Made by a program: the position numbers and the translations under genes. Below, piece by piece: positions 27,612 to 36,190 of a stretch of 64,000 nucleotides of DNA; position 1 is the first letter of the stretch, and each line of letters starts with the position of its first letter. This stretch comes from PALSA-612 sp963755155 (GTDB lineage: Bacteria > Actinomycetota > Thermoleophilia > Gaiellales > Gaiellaceae). The DNA lies in NCBI GenBank assembly GCA_963755155.1, contig CAVWIV010000003.1, positions 310,001 to 374,000 on the forward strand. Direction: 5' to 3'. The notes under the pieces were generated by a model. That model searched no databases and had not been told where the DNA came from. It worked only from the letters and a program-made list of their open reading frames with translations.

Positions 27612-28207
27612 CCGGCGTCGTCGTCAGGCCGTACGCCGACGCCGACGAGCGCGGGTGGGTCGAGTGCCGTGTGCTCGCGTTTCTCGACTCGGCCTACTAC
27701 GACGCCGTCGAGCGCGAGAAGGAGCACTACGAGCGCCCGAGCATCGAGCTCGTGGCCGAGGTGGACGGGGAGGTCGTGGGGCTGATCGACGTCGAGCTCG
27801 AGGAGGAGCCGGGAACCGTCTGCGAGGACCGGCCCGGCCTCGGCGGCATGATCTGGCACATCGCGGTGCTCCGCGACTTCCGGCGGCAGGGCATCGCGTC
27901 CCGCCTCCTCGCCGCCGCGGAGGAAGCGGCGCGCGCGACGCGGGCATCGAGCGGTTCGAGGCGTGGACGAGAGACGACGCGTGGGTGCAGCAGCTGGTAC
28001 GAGTCGCACGGCTTCGTCCAGATCTCGTCCTACCTCCACGTCTACGTTCACGGGAAGAGCGAGACCGATGGCGTGATCGGCGCCGAGCTCGACCTGAAGC
28101 CGGTCAAGGTCTTCGCGCACTACACCGGCGACCGCCGCGACGAGATCCGCGCCCGCTTCGAGCGCGTCCACGACTGCGTCTGCTACGAGCGCCGCTTCAC
28201 TCCGTGA
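27608..28207 (+). CDS. GNAT family N-acetyltransferase
   Basis: About 198 residues. Acetyl-CoA binding motif DFRRQGIASRLL near residue 95 and motif B WYESHGFVQI. Substrate unknown. Two breaks: two extra bases (a GC unit in a GCGCGCGCG tract) near 27940 and one extra base near 27997; between them the sequence reads DAGIERFEAWTRDDAWVQQ. The last 11 bases overlap the convergent small gene. Confidence 0.75.
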   Translation: MTGVVVRPYADADERGWVECRVLAFLDSAYYDAVEREKEHYERPSIELVAEVDGEVVGLIDVELEEEPGTVCEDRPGLGGMIWHIAVLRDFRRQGIASRLLAAAEEAARATRASSGSRRGRETTRGCSSWYESHGFVQISSYLHVYVHGKSETDGVIGAELDLKPVKVFAHYTGDRRDEIRARFERVHDCVCYERRFTP

Positions 28208-28481
28208 CGATCGGCAGCCGGGCCGCGACGTGCTTGCGACCGCCGGCGGTGTAGACGACGTCCACCGAGTCGTTCTGCCGGTACGTGCCCGCGACGCCGA
28301 GGAAGAGCGAGAGCCAGCGCATGGGGCCGAGGTGCCCCTCCTGCTTCAGGGCGCGCGGGAAGACGAGCACGCCGCCCTCGCGGGTGAAGTCCGCCCCCTC
28401 CTCCTGGCGCACGCCGTTCACGTAGACCTCGAACGACGCGCCGACCGCGGGCGGGAGAATGACGCGGGAACGCTCGCCCAT
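28197..28481 (-). CDS. Small conserved-looking hypothetical protein
   Basis: 94 residues, mainly beta-strand-like: VILPPAVGASFEVYVNGVRQ, DFTREGGVLVFPRAL, then RKHVAARLPIVTE. No motif I can assign; could be a small beta-barrel. ATG at 28481 with GAGG upstream, sharing a 22-bp divergent space with ctaC. Codon use matches its neighbours, which supports it being real. Confidence 0.55.
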   Translation of the reverse strand: MGERSRVILPPAVGASFEVYVNGVRQEEGADFTREGGVLVFPRALKQEGHLGPMRWLSLFLGVAGTYRQNDSVDVVYTAGGRKHVAARLPIVTE

Positions 28482-28490
28482 CGCGCCTCA

Positions 28491-28496
28491 TAGAAT
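28491..28496 (+). promoter_or_regulatory. -10 box TAGAAT of the oxidase operon
   Basis: TAGAAT ends 7 bases before ATG 28504 of ctaC, so the oxidase mRNA is probably leaderless. Confidence 0.55.
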
Positions 28497-28503
28497 CACG
28501 TCG

Positions 28504-29449
28504 ATGCTGCGCGCGGCCGCCCTCTTGCTCCTCGGCATCCTCGTCGCGGCGGCGCCGGCATTCGCGGACAACGGCGGGTTGACGCCCGTCGAGCCGGCTT
28601 CGGAGAACGCGCAGGCGATCTACGACTCGTACATCTTCATCCTCTTCGTGACGGGCTTCGTGTTCGTCGTCGTCGAGGCGACGCTCGTCTGGTTCCTCGT
28701 CCGCTACCGCCGCGGAGACCGCCCGCGCGAGGGGGAAGGCCCGCAGGTGAGAGGCCACACGCGAATCGAGGTGGCGTGGACGATCGTGCCGGTCGTGCTG
28801 CTGGCGTTGATCGTCGCTTTCGTCTTCGTGCAGCTGCCCGAGATCGAGGACGCGCCCGCAGCCGGCCCCGCCGGCAGCCTCGCGGTCACGGTCGAGGGCC
28901 ATCAGTACTACTGGCTCTACCGCTATCCGGGCGGCGAGATCGCCGTCGACGAGCTCGTCGTGCCCGTGAACAAGGTCGTGACGCTCGAGGTCGTCGCGCC
29001 GGACGTCATCCACAGCTGGTGGATCCCGGCGCTCGGCGGCAAGATCGACGCCATCCCCGGCGTGACGAACGAGACGTGGTTCAAGGCCGACCGGGAGGGG
29101 ACGTTCACCGGCCGCTGCGCCGAGCTCTGCGGCGCGCAGCACGCCGACATGACCGCGTCCGTGCAGGGCCGTGAGCGCAGCGGAGTTCACGAGGTTCCTC
29201 GCCACGCACTCGGAGTCGAGCGAGACGGTCGGCCAGGAGACGTTCGAGGGCGTCTGCGCGAAGTGCCACGGCCTCGCCGGCGAGGGGACGGACGACGCGC
29301 CGCCCATCGCCGGACGGGAGTTCGACGCCACCGTTGTCGCCCTGATCAAGGGTGGCGGCGCGGAGATGCCGGCCGTCGGCGAGGACTGGTCCGACGAGCA
29401 TGTCGACGCCACCATCGACTACCTCAACGAGTCGATCGGGGTGCCGTAG
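28504..29449 (+). CDS. ctaC: Cytochrome c oxidase subunit II with fused cytochrome c domain
   Basis: About 314 residues. Signal peptide to about residue 21, two membrane helices (IFILFVTGFVFVVVEATLVW and IVPVVLLALIVAFVFV), then the CuA cupredoxin domain with His in DVIHSWWIP and ligands in RCAELCGAQHADM. The C-terminal domain has a haem c motif CAKCH, so this is a caa3-type oxidase accepting electrons through its own cytochrome c. One extra base near 29172 splits the two domains. Acts in the membrane as electron entry subunit. Confidence 0.9.
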
Positions 29450-31093
29450 TGGCCGCGAGCCAACACACCGGCGCCGTCGCTCGACTGGAAGCAGGGACGC
29501 GTCACGAGCTGGCTGACGACGACCGACCACAAGCGGATCGGGATCCTCTACATCGTCACGAGCCTCGTGTTCTTCGCCATCGCGGGGCTGCTGGCGCTGC
29601 TCATCCGGCTCCAGCTCGCGAGCCCCGACCAGGACTTCATCACCGGCGACAAGTACAACGAGCTCTTCACCGTGCACGGCACGGCGATGGTCTTTCTCGT
29701 GGTCGTGCCGATCCTCGCCGGCTTCGGCAACTTCCTCGTGCCGCTCATGATCGGCGCGCGCGACATGGCGTTCCCGAAGCTGAACGCCCTCTCGTACTGG
29801 TTCTTCCTCCTCGGCGGGCTCGTGCTCTACGCGAGCTTCTTCGCGAAAGGCGGCGCCTCGAGCGCAGGGTGGACGGCGTATCCACCGCTGTCGGGCAAGC
29901 GAGTACAGCCCCGGCAACGGCGTCGACCTCTGGATCCTGTCGCTCCACCTGCTGTCGCTGTCGTCGCTCGCCGGCGCGATCAACTTCGCCGTGACGATCC
30001 TCAACATGCGCACGCGCGGGATGACGTTCATGCGCATGCCGCTCTTCGTGTGGGCGATCTTCACGTACGCGGTGCTGCTGATCCTCATCCTGCCGGTGCT
30101 GTCCGGTGGGCTGACGCTGCTGCTTCTCGACCGGCAGCTCGACACGCACTTCTTCGTGCCCGGACGAGGGCGGCAGCGCGCTGCTGTGGCAGCACGTCTT
30201 CTGGTTCTTCGGCCACCCCGAGGTCTACGTGATGATCCTGCCCGCGTTCGGGATCGTCTCCGAGGTGATCCCCGTCTTCGCGCGGAAGCCGATCTTCGGC
30301 TACGCGGCGATCGCGTTCTCCACGCTCGGCATCGCGTTCGCGGGGATGCTCGTGTGGGCGCACCACCTGTTCACGGTCGGGCATGGGCACCGGTCTCAAC
30401 AGCTACTTCATGATCGCGTCGTTCCTCGTCGCTATCCCGACGGGCATCAAGATCCTCAACTGGCTGGCGACGCTGTGGCGCGGGAACATCTCGTTCGACA
30501 CGCCGATGCTGTTCGCGCTCGGCCTGATCGCGCTGTTCGTGATCGGCGGCCTGACGGGGATCTTCCTCGCCGCCTACCCGGTGGACTGGCAGCTGCACGA
30601 CACGTACTACGTCGTCGCGCACTTCCACTACACGCTGTTCGGCGGCGCGATGTTCGGGATCTTCGCGGGCCTGTACTACTGGTGGCCGAAGATGTTCGGA
30701 CGGCGGCTCGACGAACGGCTCGGCAAGTGGCACTTCTGGCTGATGTTCGCCGGCTTCAACCTCGCCTTCATGCCGCAGCACTTCCTCGGCCTGCTCGGCA
30801 TGCCGCGCCGGATCTCCACGTATTCGGAGGGCGGCGCCTGGGAGATCTACAACCGCCTGTCGACGATCGGCGCGTTCATCATGGCGGTCGCGATACTCGT
30901 GTTCGCCGTGAACGCACTGCGCTCGCGCCGTTACCGGCGGGTCGGCAACGACCCCTGGGTGGGGAACACGCTCGAGTGGCTCGCGACGTCGCCGCCGCCG
31001 CCCGAGAACTGGACGGCGCCGCTGCCGTACGTCTCGAGCGCGCGGCCCCTCCGTGACCTGCGGATCCGGCTGGAGGAGACGCGTCGTGGCTAG
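29449..31093 (+). CDS. ctaD: Cytochrome c oxidase subunit I
   Basis: About 546 residues, haem-copper oxidase subunit I; reduces O2 and pumps protons. Haem and copper ligands are all present: HGTAMVF, HPEVYVMILPAFG (His-Tyr crosslink), VWAHHLFT, VVAHFHYTLFGG. Four single extra bases break the frame, near 29478, 29898, 30168 and 30382; reading through all four gives an uninterrupted family sequence. GTG start overlaps the ctaC stop. No subunit III gene follows in this window. Confidence 0.9.
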
Positions 31094-32264
31094 CCCCTGG
31101 CTGAGATTGCTGTCTGTGTGGGCCGCCGCCGCCGTGCTCCTGGCAGTCGTCTCCGGGGCGGCCGAGCTCGGCGCGGCGCACGACGGGTTGGCCGCGCTGG
31201 CGCTCCCGCCGCTGGCGGCCCTCGTAGTCGCCGCGTGGTTCCGGCATCGGCAGGTGCTGCCGTACGCGGTGGGTGCGCTCTGCCTCTTCGGCGCCGCTGC
31301 CCACGTCACGGCGCGCGGCCTCCATCTCGCGCTGGCAGCGGGCGCGCTGGCCGCAGCGCTCGTCGTCGCCGCGCTCGTGCACCGCGAGCGCTGGGCGCCA
31401 CTCGGCGCCGCGCGCGACTACATCGCGCTCACGAAGCCGCGGATCATGTCCCTCCTGCTCCTCACCGGGTTCTGCGGCCTCGTAGCAGGCGCGGGCGGAT
31501 TGCCGCCCTGGGAGATCACCGTCGCCGCCATGCTCGGCCTCGCACTCGCCTGCGGCGGCGCGAGCGCTCTCAACCACGTGCTCGACAGGGACATCGACCG
31601 GCTCATGGGGCAGCGGACGCGAAAGCGCCCGGTCGCGGCGGACCGCTTGTCGGCCTCGCACGCGCTCGAGTTCGGCCTCGCACTGTCGGCCCTCTCGTTC
31701 ACCGTGCTCGCGGGCGCCGTCAACGTTCTCACGGCCGTGCTGGCGCTCATCGGCAACCTTTTCTACGTCCTCGTCTACACCGGCTGGCTCAAGCGCTCGA
31801 CGCCGCAGAACATCGTCATCGGCGGCGCGGCCGGCGCGGTGCCGCCACTCGTCGGCTGGGCAGCGGCAACCGGCTCGCTCGCACTCCCGGCGCTCGGCCT
31901 CTTCCTCATCGTCTTCCTCTGGACGCCGCCGCACTTCTGGGCGCTTGCGCTGCTCATCAAGCGCGACTACGCGGCGGCGGGGATCCCGATGCTGCCCGTC
32001 GTGCGCGGCGACGCCGAGACGGCGAGGCAGATCGTCATCTACTCGGTGGCGCTCGTCGCCTTCACGGTCGTGCCGTTCGCCGCCGGCTGGTTCGGCGCCG
32101 TGTACCTCGGTGCTGCGCTCGTGCTCGGCGCGGTCTTCCTGTGGCTGGCGGTACGGCTATGGCGCTCGCTCGTGCCCGCGCGAGCCTCCGCGCTCTTCCA
32201 CTACTCGCTGCTCTATCTGGCTTTGCTGTTCGTCGCGGCAGCGATTGACCCGGTGATCATCTGA
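31086..32264 (+). CDS. ctaB: Protohaem IX farnesyltransferase (haem O synthase)
   Basis: A 392-residue UbiA-type prenyltransferase that farnesylates haem B for the oxidase. The Asp-rich motif is NHVLDRDIDRLMGQRTRKRP, and YIALTKPRIM and WTPPHFWALAL are family blocks. The protein is about 90 residues longer than usual: an N-terminal extension with three to four extra hydrophobic helices precedes the catalytic domain. GTG at 31086 overlaps the end of ctaD by 8 bases. Confidence 0.88.
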   Translation: MASPWLRLLSVWAAAAVLLAVVSGAAELGAAHDGLAALALPPLAALVVAAWFRHRQVLPYAVGALCLFGAAAHVTARGLHLALAAGALAAALVVAALVHRERWAPLGAARDYIALTKPRIMSLLLLTGFCGLVAGAGGLPPWEITVAAMLGLALACGGASALNHVLDRDIDRLMGQRTRKRPVAADRLSASHALEFGLALSALSFTVLAGAVNVLTAVLALIGNLFYVLVYTGWLKRSTPQNIVIGGAAGAVPPLVGWAAATGSLALPALGLFLIVFLWTPPHFWALALLIKRDYAAAGIPMLPVVRGDAETARQIVIYSVALVAFTVVPFAAGWFGAVYLGAALVLGAVFLWLAVRLWRSLVPARASALFHYSLLYLALLFVAAAIDPVII

Positions 32265-32377
32265 TGGATCCCGAACTCGAGCGGAAGAACATCGTGCTGG
32301 GCCTGTGGCTCTTCGGCTTCTCGCTCGCGCTGCTCGTGCTGACGGCGGTCATCGCGATCGTCGTCGTCTACGGCTAG
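32264..32377 (+). CDS. 37-residue single-helix membrane peptide, oxidase-associated
   Basis: Begins MDPELERKNIVLGLWLF and continues as one hydrophobic helix to a short VVVYG end. It starts on the last base of ctaB (TGATG overlap) and ends the oxidase run, the position where small subunit IV (CtaF/CoxD-like) peptides are found. The charged N-terminus followed by one helix fits such a subunit; sequence alone does not prove it. Confidence 0.6.
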   Translation: MDPELERKNIVLGLWLFGFSLALLVLTAVIAIVVVYG

Positions 32378-32399
32378 CCGGACGCGGCGCGGCCGCACC

Positions 32400-32462
32400 G
32401 GACACGTCTCGGTAGGACACGTCCTCGTGTCTGACACTGAGTTGTGCCAATTCTGTGCCAAT
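32400..32462. repeat. Cluster of short repeats in a convergent gap
   Basis: Between the oxidase operon and the DUF4349 gene: GGACACGTC at 32400-32408 and 32415-32423; a hairpin ACACG/CGTGT at 32417-32430; and TGTGCCAAT at 32443-32451 and 32454-32462, i.e. in tandem at an 11-bp period. Related in wording to the GACACGTTC/GTGTCC parts of the palindrome family elsewhere. Confidence 0.5.
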
Positions 32463-32483
32463 GCATCCACAGGGTGGTCGTCC

Positions 32484-33440
32484 CTAGTAGCCAAGCAAGC
32501 GCCTGTCCGAGCGGCTGCGGGCCGCCCGGACGGCGACGACGAGGACGAGGCCGATCAGGATGAACGGCGCCGCGACGACACCCGCGTACACGACCGCCAC
32601 GGCCTCGGCCGCGAGCACGTCGGACGCTCGCTCGAATGCCCGCTTGATCCTCCCCGGCGGCGTCGGCAGAACCTCCTTCTCTGCCGTCGTCAGCGCGAGC
32701 GAGACCGTCGCGAAGCTGGCCTGGCGCCGCTCCCGCGCCTGCGCCGTCTGCAGCGCTTCGAGCTCGGCCTGTGCGGCGGCCAGGTCTTCTCCGGACAGTG
32801 TCGGAATTGCCCGCCGCAACTCGGCGATGCGCGCGAAGCGCCTGTCGAGCCCGGGCTGCACGTCTCGCACCGACACGTGCTGGTCGAGGATGGTTCCGAG
32901 CTCCGAGAAGCGGAGGATCGCCGTCTGCACGCGGCCGATCGGCACGCGGACGACGAGCCGCGCAGTACCTTCGCCGCGGCCCTCGCCGTAGTCGACCGTA
33001 CGGACGTAGCCCCCGAACGCCCTGGTCTGGCGGAGCGCATCCTGGGTTGTGTCGGACAGGCTCTTGACGCGAAGGGTGATCTGGGCTGAATACCGCTGCG
33101 CACGCTTCGCGGGCGCCACCGGCGCGCCCGAGAGCGCACCGAGCTCGCTCGTCGCCGAATCCTTGTTCGCTGCGCGCTCCACGAGCGGCGCCGGCGCGGA
33201 TACCTGCTGCTGCGGCTCGTCGCCGCCCGACAGCACACCCACGGCCACGGCACCTGCAACCAGCGCGGCCGCCGCAGGCCCGAGCACCCACGTCACGCGC
33301 GGCTTCCGAGGTTGCGCGAGAGGCCGTGCAGCGATCGCCGCGACCCGCTGCCGCAGCGACTCGGGGGCCACCGGCCGGGCCGCGCGGAGCTCGCTCACGA
33401 GCCCCTCGAACTTCTCGTCGGTCAGGTCAGGCGAGGACAT
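32484..33440 (-). CDS. DUF4349 domain membrane protein, putative anti-sigma partner
   Basis: A 318-residue protein. Residues 1-45 are cytoplasmic and charged (a zinc-free, anti-sigma-like N-terminus: DEKFEGLVSELRAARPVAPESL), then a helix VLGPAAAALVAGAVAVGVL, the DUF4349 region with two long helices (LSGEDLAAAQAELEALQTAQ) and a C-terminal membrane helix plus basic tail. It overlaps the ECF sigma gene by 14 bases, the usual sigma/anti-sigma arrangement. Function as anti-sigma is inference. Confidence 0.75.
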   Translation of the reverse strand: MSSPDLTDEKFEGLVSELRAARPVAPESLRQRVAAIAARPLAQPRKPRVTWVLGPAAAALVAGAVAVGVLSGGDEPQQQVSAPAPLVERAANKDSATSELGALSGAPVAPAKRAQRYSAQITLRVKSLSDTTQDALRQTRAFGGYVRTVDYGEGRGEGTARLVVRVPIGRVQTAILRFSELGTILDQHVSVRDVQPGLDRRFARIAELRRAIPTLSGEDLAAAQAELEALQTAQARERRQASFATVSLALTTAEKEVLPTPPGRIKRAFERASDVLAAEAVAVVYAGVVAAPFILIGLVLVVAVRAARSRSDRRLLGY

Positions 33441-33924
33441 CGTCCCTCACTTTCTCCTCGAGCTTCCGCAGGGCGCGGCTGAGCCGCGTGGAACAAGCCG
33501 TCCGGCTGATGCCGAGCACGCGTGCGGCGGTGTCACCATCGAGATCGCAGATGACCCGTAGCGCGATCACCTCGCGCTCTCCGGGGGACAGGCTGTGGAG
33601 CGCCGCCTCCAATTCCGGCGACAACCCTTCGCCGAACGCCGGTTCACCCGCGCCGACATCCTGCGACGCGTAGGTCTCCTCGCGCCGCCGGCGGCGCGAC
33701 TCGGAGCGGAAGTGGTCGAGCGCCGCCGAACGCGCGATCTGGCAGAGCCACGTTTTCGCGGTTCCCCGGCGCGGATCGAAGCGGCGCCAGCGCCCGAGGG
33801 CCCGCTCGAATGTCTCGCTTGTGAGGTCCTCGGCCACAGCTCGGTCTCCCGTCAGGTAGAGGAGGAAGGCGTAGACGGCGTCGAGGTGCTCCTCGGCGAC
33901 TTGCGCGAAGCTCCTCTCCGCCAC
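33427..33924 (-). CDS. ECF RNA polymerase sigma factor
   Basis: About 165 residues. Region 2: LDAVYAFLLYLTGDRAVAEDLTSETFERALGRW (shown in part), RGTAKTWLCQIARSAALDHFR; region 4: LSPGEREVIALRVICDLDGDTAARVLGIS with its HTH. Start taken as GTG 33924 because AGGAG lies 8 bases before it; an in-frame GTG at 33930 is too close to that site. Encoded immediately before, and overlapping, a transmembrane DUF4349 gene that probably controls it. Confidence 0.85.
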   Translation of the reverse strand: MAERSFAQVAEEHLDAVYAFLLYLTGDRAVAEDLTSETFERALGRWRRFDPRRGTAKTWLCQIARSAALDHFRSESRRRRREETYASQDVGAGEPAFGEGLSPELEAALHSLSPGEREVIALRVICDLDGDTAARVLGISRTACSTRLSRALRKLEEKVRDDVLA

Positions 33925-33961
33925 GAACACGTCTCCTATACGGCGCGGGCCGCCGGCCGTG

Positions 33962-34846
33962 TCACTCAGGCTTGTCGCCGGCCGACTGCACGGCGTGCCC
34001 GCCGAACTGCTTGCGCAGCGCCGCGTTCACCTTGGCGGCGAACGACTCGTCCTGCCGGGAGGCGAAGCGGGAGAACAGCGCGAGCGCGATCGTCGGCGCC
34101 GGGACGCGCTCGGCGATCGCCGTCTCCACAGTCCAGCGACCCTCACCCGAGTCCTCGACGTAGCCGCGGATGCCGGCGAGCTCGGGATCCTCGGCGAACG
34201 CTCGCTCGAGCAGCTCGAGCAGCCAGCCGCGAACCACCGAGCCGTGCTGCCAGAGGTCGGCCAGCTGCCGAAGATCGAGCTCGAGCTCCGAGGCCTGCAT
34301 GATCTCGAACCCCTCGCCGAGCGACTGCATCATCCCGTACTCGATCCCGTTGTGGACCATCTTCACGAAGTGGCCCGCGCCCGACGCGCCGACGTGCGCA
34401 TAGCCGCCGTCCTGAGCGAGATCGCGGACGAAGGGCTCGATGAGCGCGAAGCCCTCGGCGTCGCCGCCGACCATGATGCAGTAGCCCTCCTCCAGGCCCC
34501 AGACGCCGCCCGATACCCCTGCATCGAGGAAGCGGATGCTCTTGGCGCCCGCCACCTCGGCGCGCCGCTGGGAGTCGCGGAAGTTCGAGTTCCCGCCGTC
34601 GACGACGATGTCGCCGTCCTCGAGCAGCGGGACGAGCGTCTGGAACGCGTTCTCCGTGGGATCGCCGGCCGGAATCATCAGCCACACGACGCGGGGGTGA
34701 TCGAGCATGCCGACGAGCTCGACGAGCGAGCCCGCCGTGCGCGCGGGATCCGTGCGCGCGTACGTCTCGACCGTGTGGCCGGCTCCGCGCAGGCGCTCGG
34801 TCATGTTGCCGCCCATCCTCCCCAGTCCGACCATTCCCAGATTCAT
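33962..34846 (-). CDS. gnd: 6-phosphogluconate dehydrogenase, short (decarboxylating) form
   Basis: A 294-residue enzyme of the short, NAD-type Gnd class. Rossmann motif GLGRMGGNM at 6-14, VVDGGNSNFRDS, DAGVSGGVWGLEEGY, and catalytic Lys in FVKMVHNGIEYGMMQ. Converts 6-phosphogluconate to ribulose 5-phosphate and CO2. ATG overlaps the glucose-6-phosphate isomerase stop (ATGA). With the tal, pgi and transketolase genes next to it, the locus covers the pentose phosphate pathway except glucose-6-phosphate dehydrogenase. Confidence 0.9.
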   Translation of the reverse strand: MNLGMVGLGRMGGNMTERLRGAGHTVETYARTDPARTAGSLVELVGMLDHPRVVWLMIPAGDPTENAFQTLVPLLEDGDIVVDGGNSNFRDSQRRAEVAGAKSIRFLDAGVSGGVWGLEEGYCIMVGGDAEGFALIEPFVRDLAQDGGYAHVGASGAGHFVKMVHNGIEYGMMQSLGEGFEIMQASELELDLRQLADLWQHGSVVRGWLLELLERAFAEDPELAGIRGYVEDSGEGRWTVETAIAERVPAPTIALALFSRFASRQDESFAAKVNAALRKQFGGHAVQSAGDKPE

Positions 34847-36190
34847 AGGTCCTCCAGTTTGACGCGAACGACGGGACGCCCGCGCGCCCTCAGTGCCTCG
34901 TAGTCTCCCGCAGCCTGAGCCTCGATGAGGCGCCGAAAGCCGAACTTCCGCCTGGGGATGGCGACGTCGGACCCGGCGTCGTCGACGACCTGGATGAAAT
35001 GGCCGGTCGGCGGCCCGCCCTTGTGCAGCTGGCCGGTGGAATGCAGGTAGCGCGGGCCGAGGCCCACCGTGACGACGCAGCCGGTCAAGCGAGCCTGCTC
35101 CACGAGAGGCTCGAGCTCGCGCTCGCGTTCCGGATCGATGAACGCCTGAATGCGCGACGTAGTCGCCTGGTCGAACGCCGGCGAGCAGCGCCTCGACCGT
35201 CTCTTCGGGACAGGTCTGAGGGACTGTCCCTGGGACATGTCCGGAACCGAGGATGGACTGCGTCTTCGCCTTCGCCTCTTCGACGTTCGGCTGGTCGAAG
35301 GGGTTGACGTCGAGGATCGCGCCGGCGACCGCCGTGGCCAGCTCGAATCGAAAGAACTCGGCGCCGAGATCGTCGGTGCCTGCCACGTCGATTTCCACGC
35401 TTTGGCGGTCCGCGCCCTCCGCGGACTCGCCGGCCGCCGGCACGAGGCCCTTGCCCTCCTTGCCGGTCGACTCGGCGACGAGCTGCTCGAGCCAGAGCCC
35501 GAAGCCGCCGGGATTGCCGAAGACGACCTTGTCGCGCCCCTCCTGCCAGCCCGAGCCGAGCGAGAGCCCCAGCTCGAGCCCCGGATTACCGTCGGCGACG
35601 CGGCAGGCGTCGTGCATCTCCTCCGCGCGCGCCAGCAGGCGCCCGACGTCGACACCGGCCAGGGCCGCCGGCGCGAGCCCGAAGACGGAAAGGGCGGAGT
35701 AGCGCCCGCCGATCGTCGGCTCCCCGGCGACCGCCGTCACGCCCCGCTCGCGCGCGAGCGTCTCCAGCACCGAGCCCGGATCGGTGATGACGAGAAACGA
35801 CTCGGCCCGCTTTCGACTTCGCTCCCAGAGGTAGTCGAACTGGCAGCGCGTCTCCACGGTCGTCCCCGACTTCGACGAGATGACGAAGAGCGCGCCGTCG
35901 AGCTCCAGCCGCCGAAGCGCGGCCGGATGCGTCGTATCGAGCACGTCGAGCGGCGCCCCCGCCAGCCGCCCGATCACAAGCGGGGCGAGGCTCGATCCCC
36001 CCATCCCGCAGACGACGACCCGCTCCCGGCGGTGCGACTCGACGAGACGGGCGAGCTCCTCCGCCCGTTGACGCATCCGCAGCGGCTCGTCGAGCCACCC
36101 CAGCCAGTGCGCCTCGTCGTGCCCCGTCCAGACTGTCGGGTCGCGCTCCCAGATGCGTTCGAGCAGCTCGCCGGGATCGAGCTCAGGCAG
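34843..36190 (-). CDS. pgi: Glucose-6-phosphate isomerase, probably fused to transaldolase
   Basis: About 448 residues, SIS-fold isomerase. Catalytic/substrate blocks SSKSGTTVETRCQFDYL, GGRYSALSVFGL, FGNPGGFGLWLEQLVAES, and HSTGQLHKGGPP. One extra base near 35160 (before IQAFIDPERE). No ATG/GTG/TTG start exists at the proper place; only a CTG at 36190. The frame is exactly +1 relative to the upstream transaldolase, so a single extra base could have split a natural Tal-Pgi fusion. A palindrome cluster (35207-35242) encodes the odd linker GHVPGTVPQTCPEE. Confidence 0.8.
35207..35242. repeat. REP-like palindrome cluster inside pgi
   Basis: Contains AGGGACTGTCCCT (35219-35231) and the perfect palindrome GGACATGTCC (35233-35242), preceded by GGGACAGGTC (35207-35216). 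It lies in the coding region of pgi at a linker between conserved blocks, adding a Pro/Gly/Thr-rich stretch. Confidence 0.6.
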
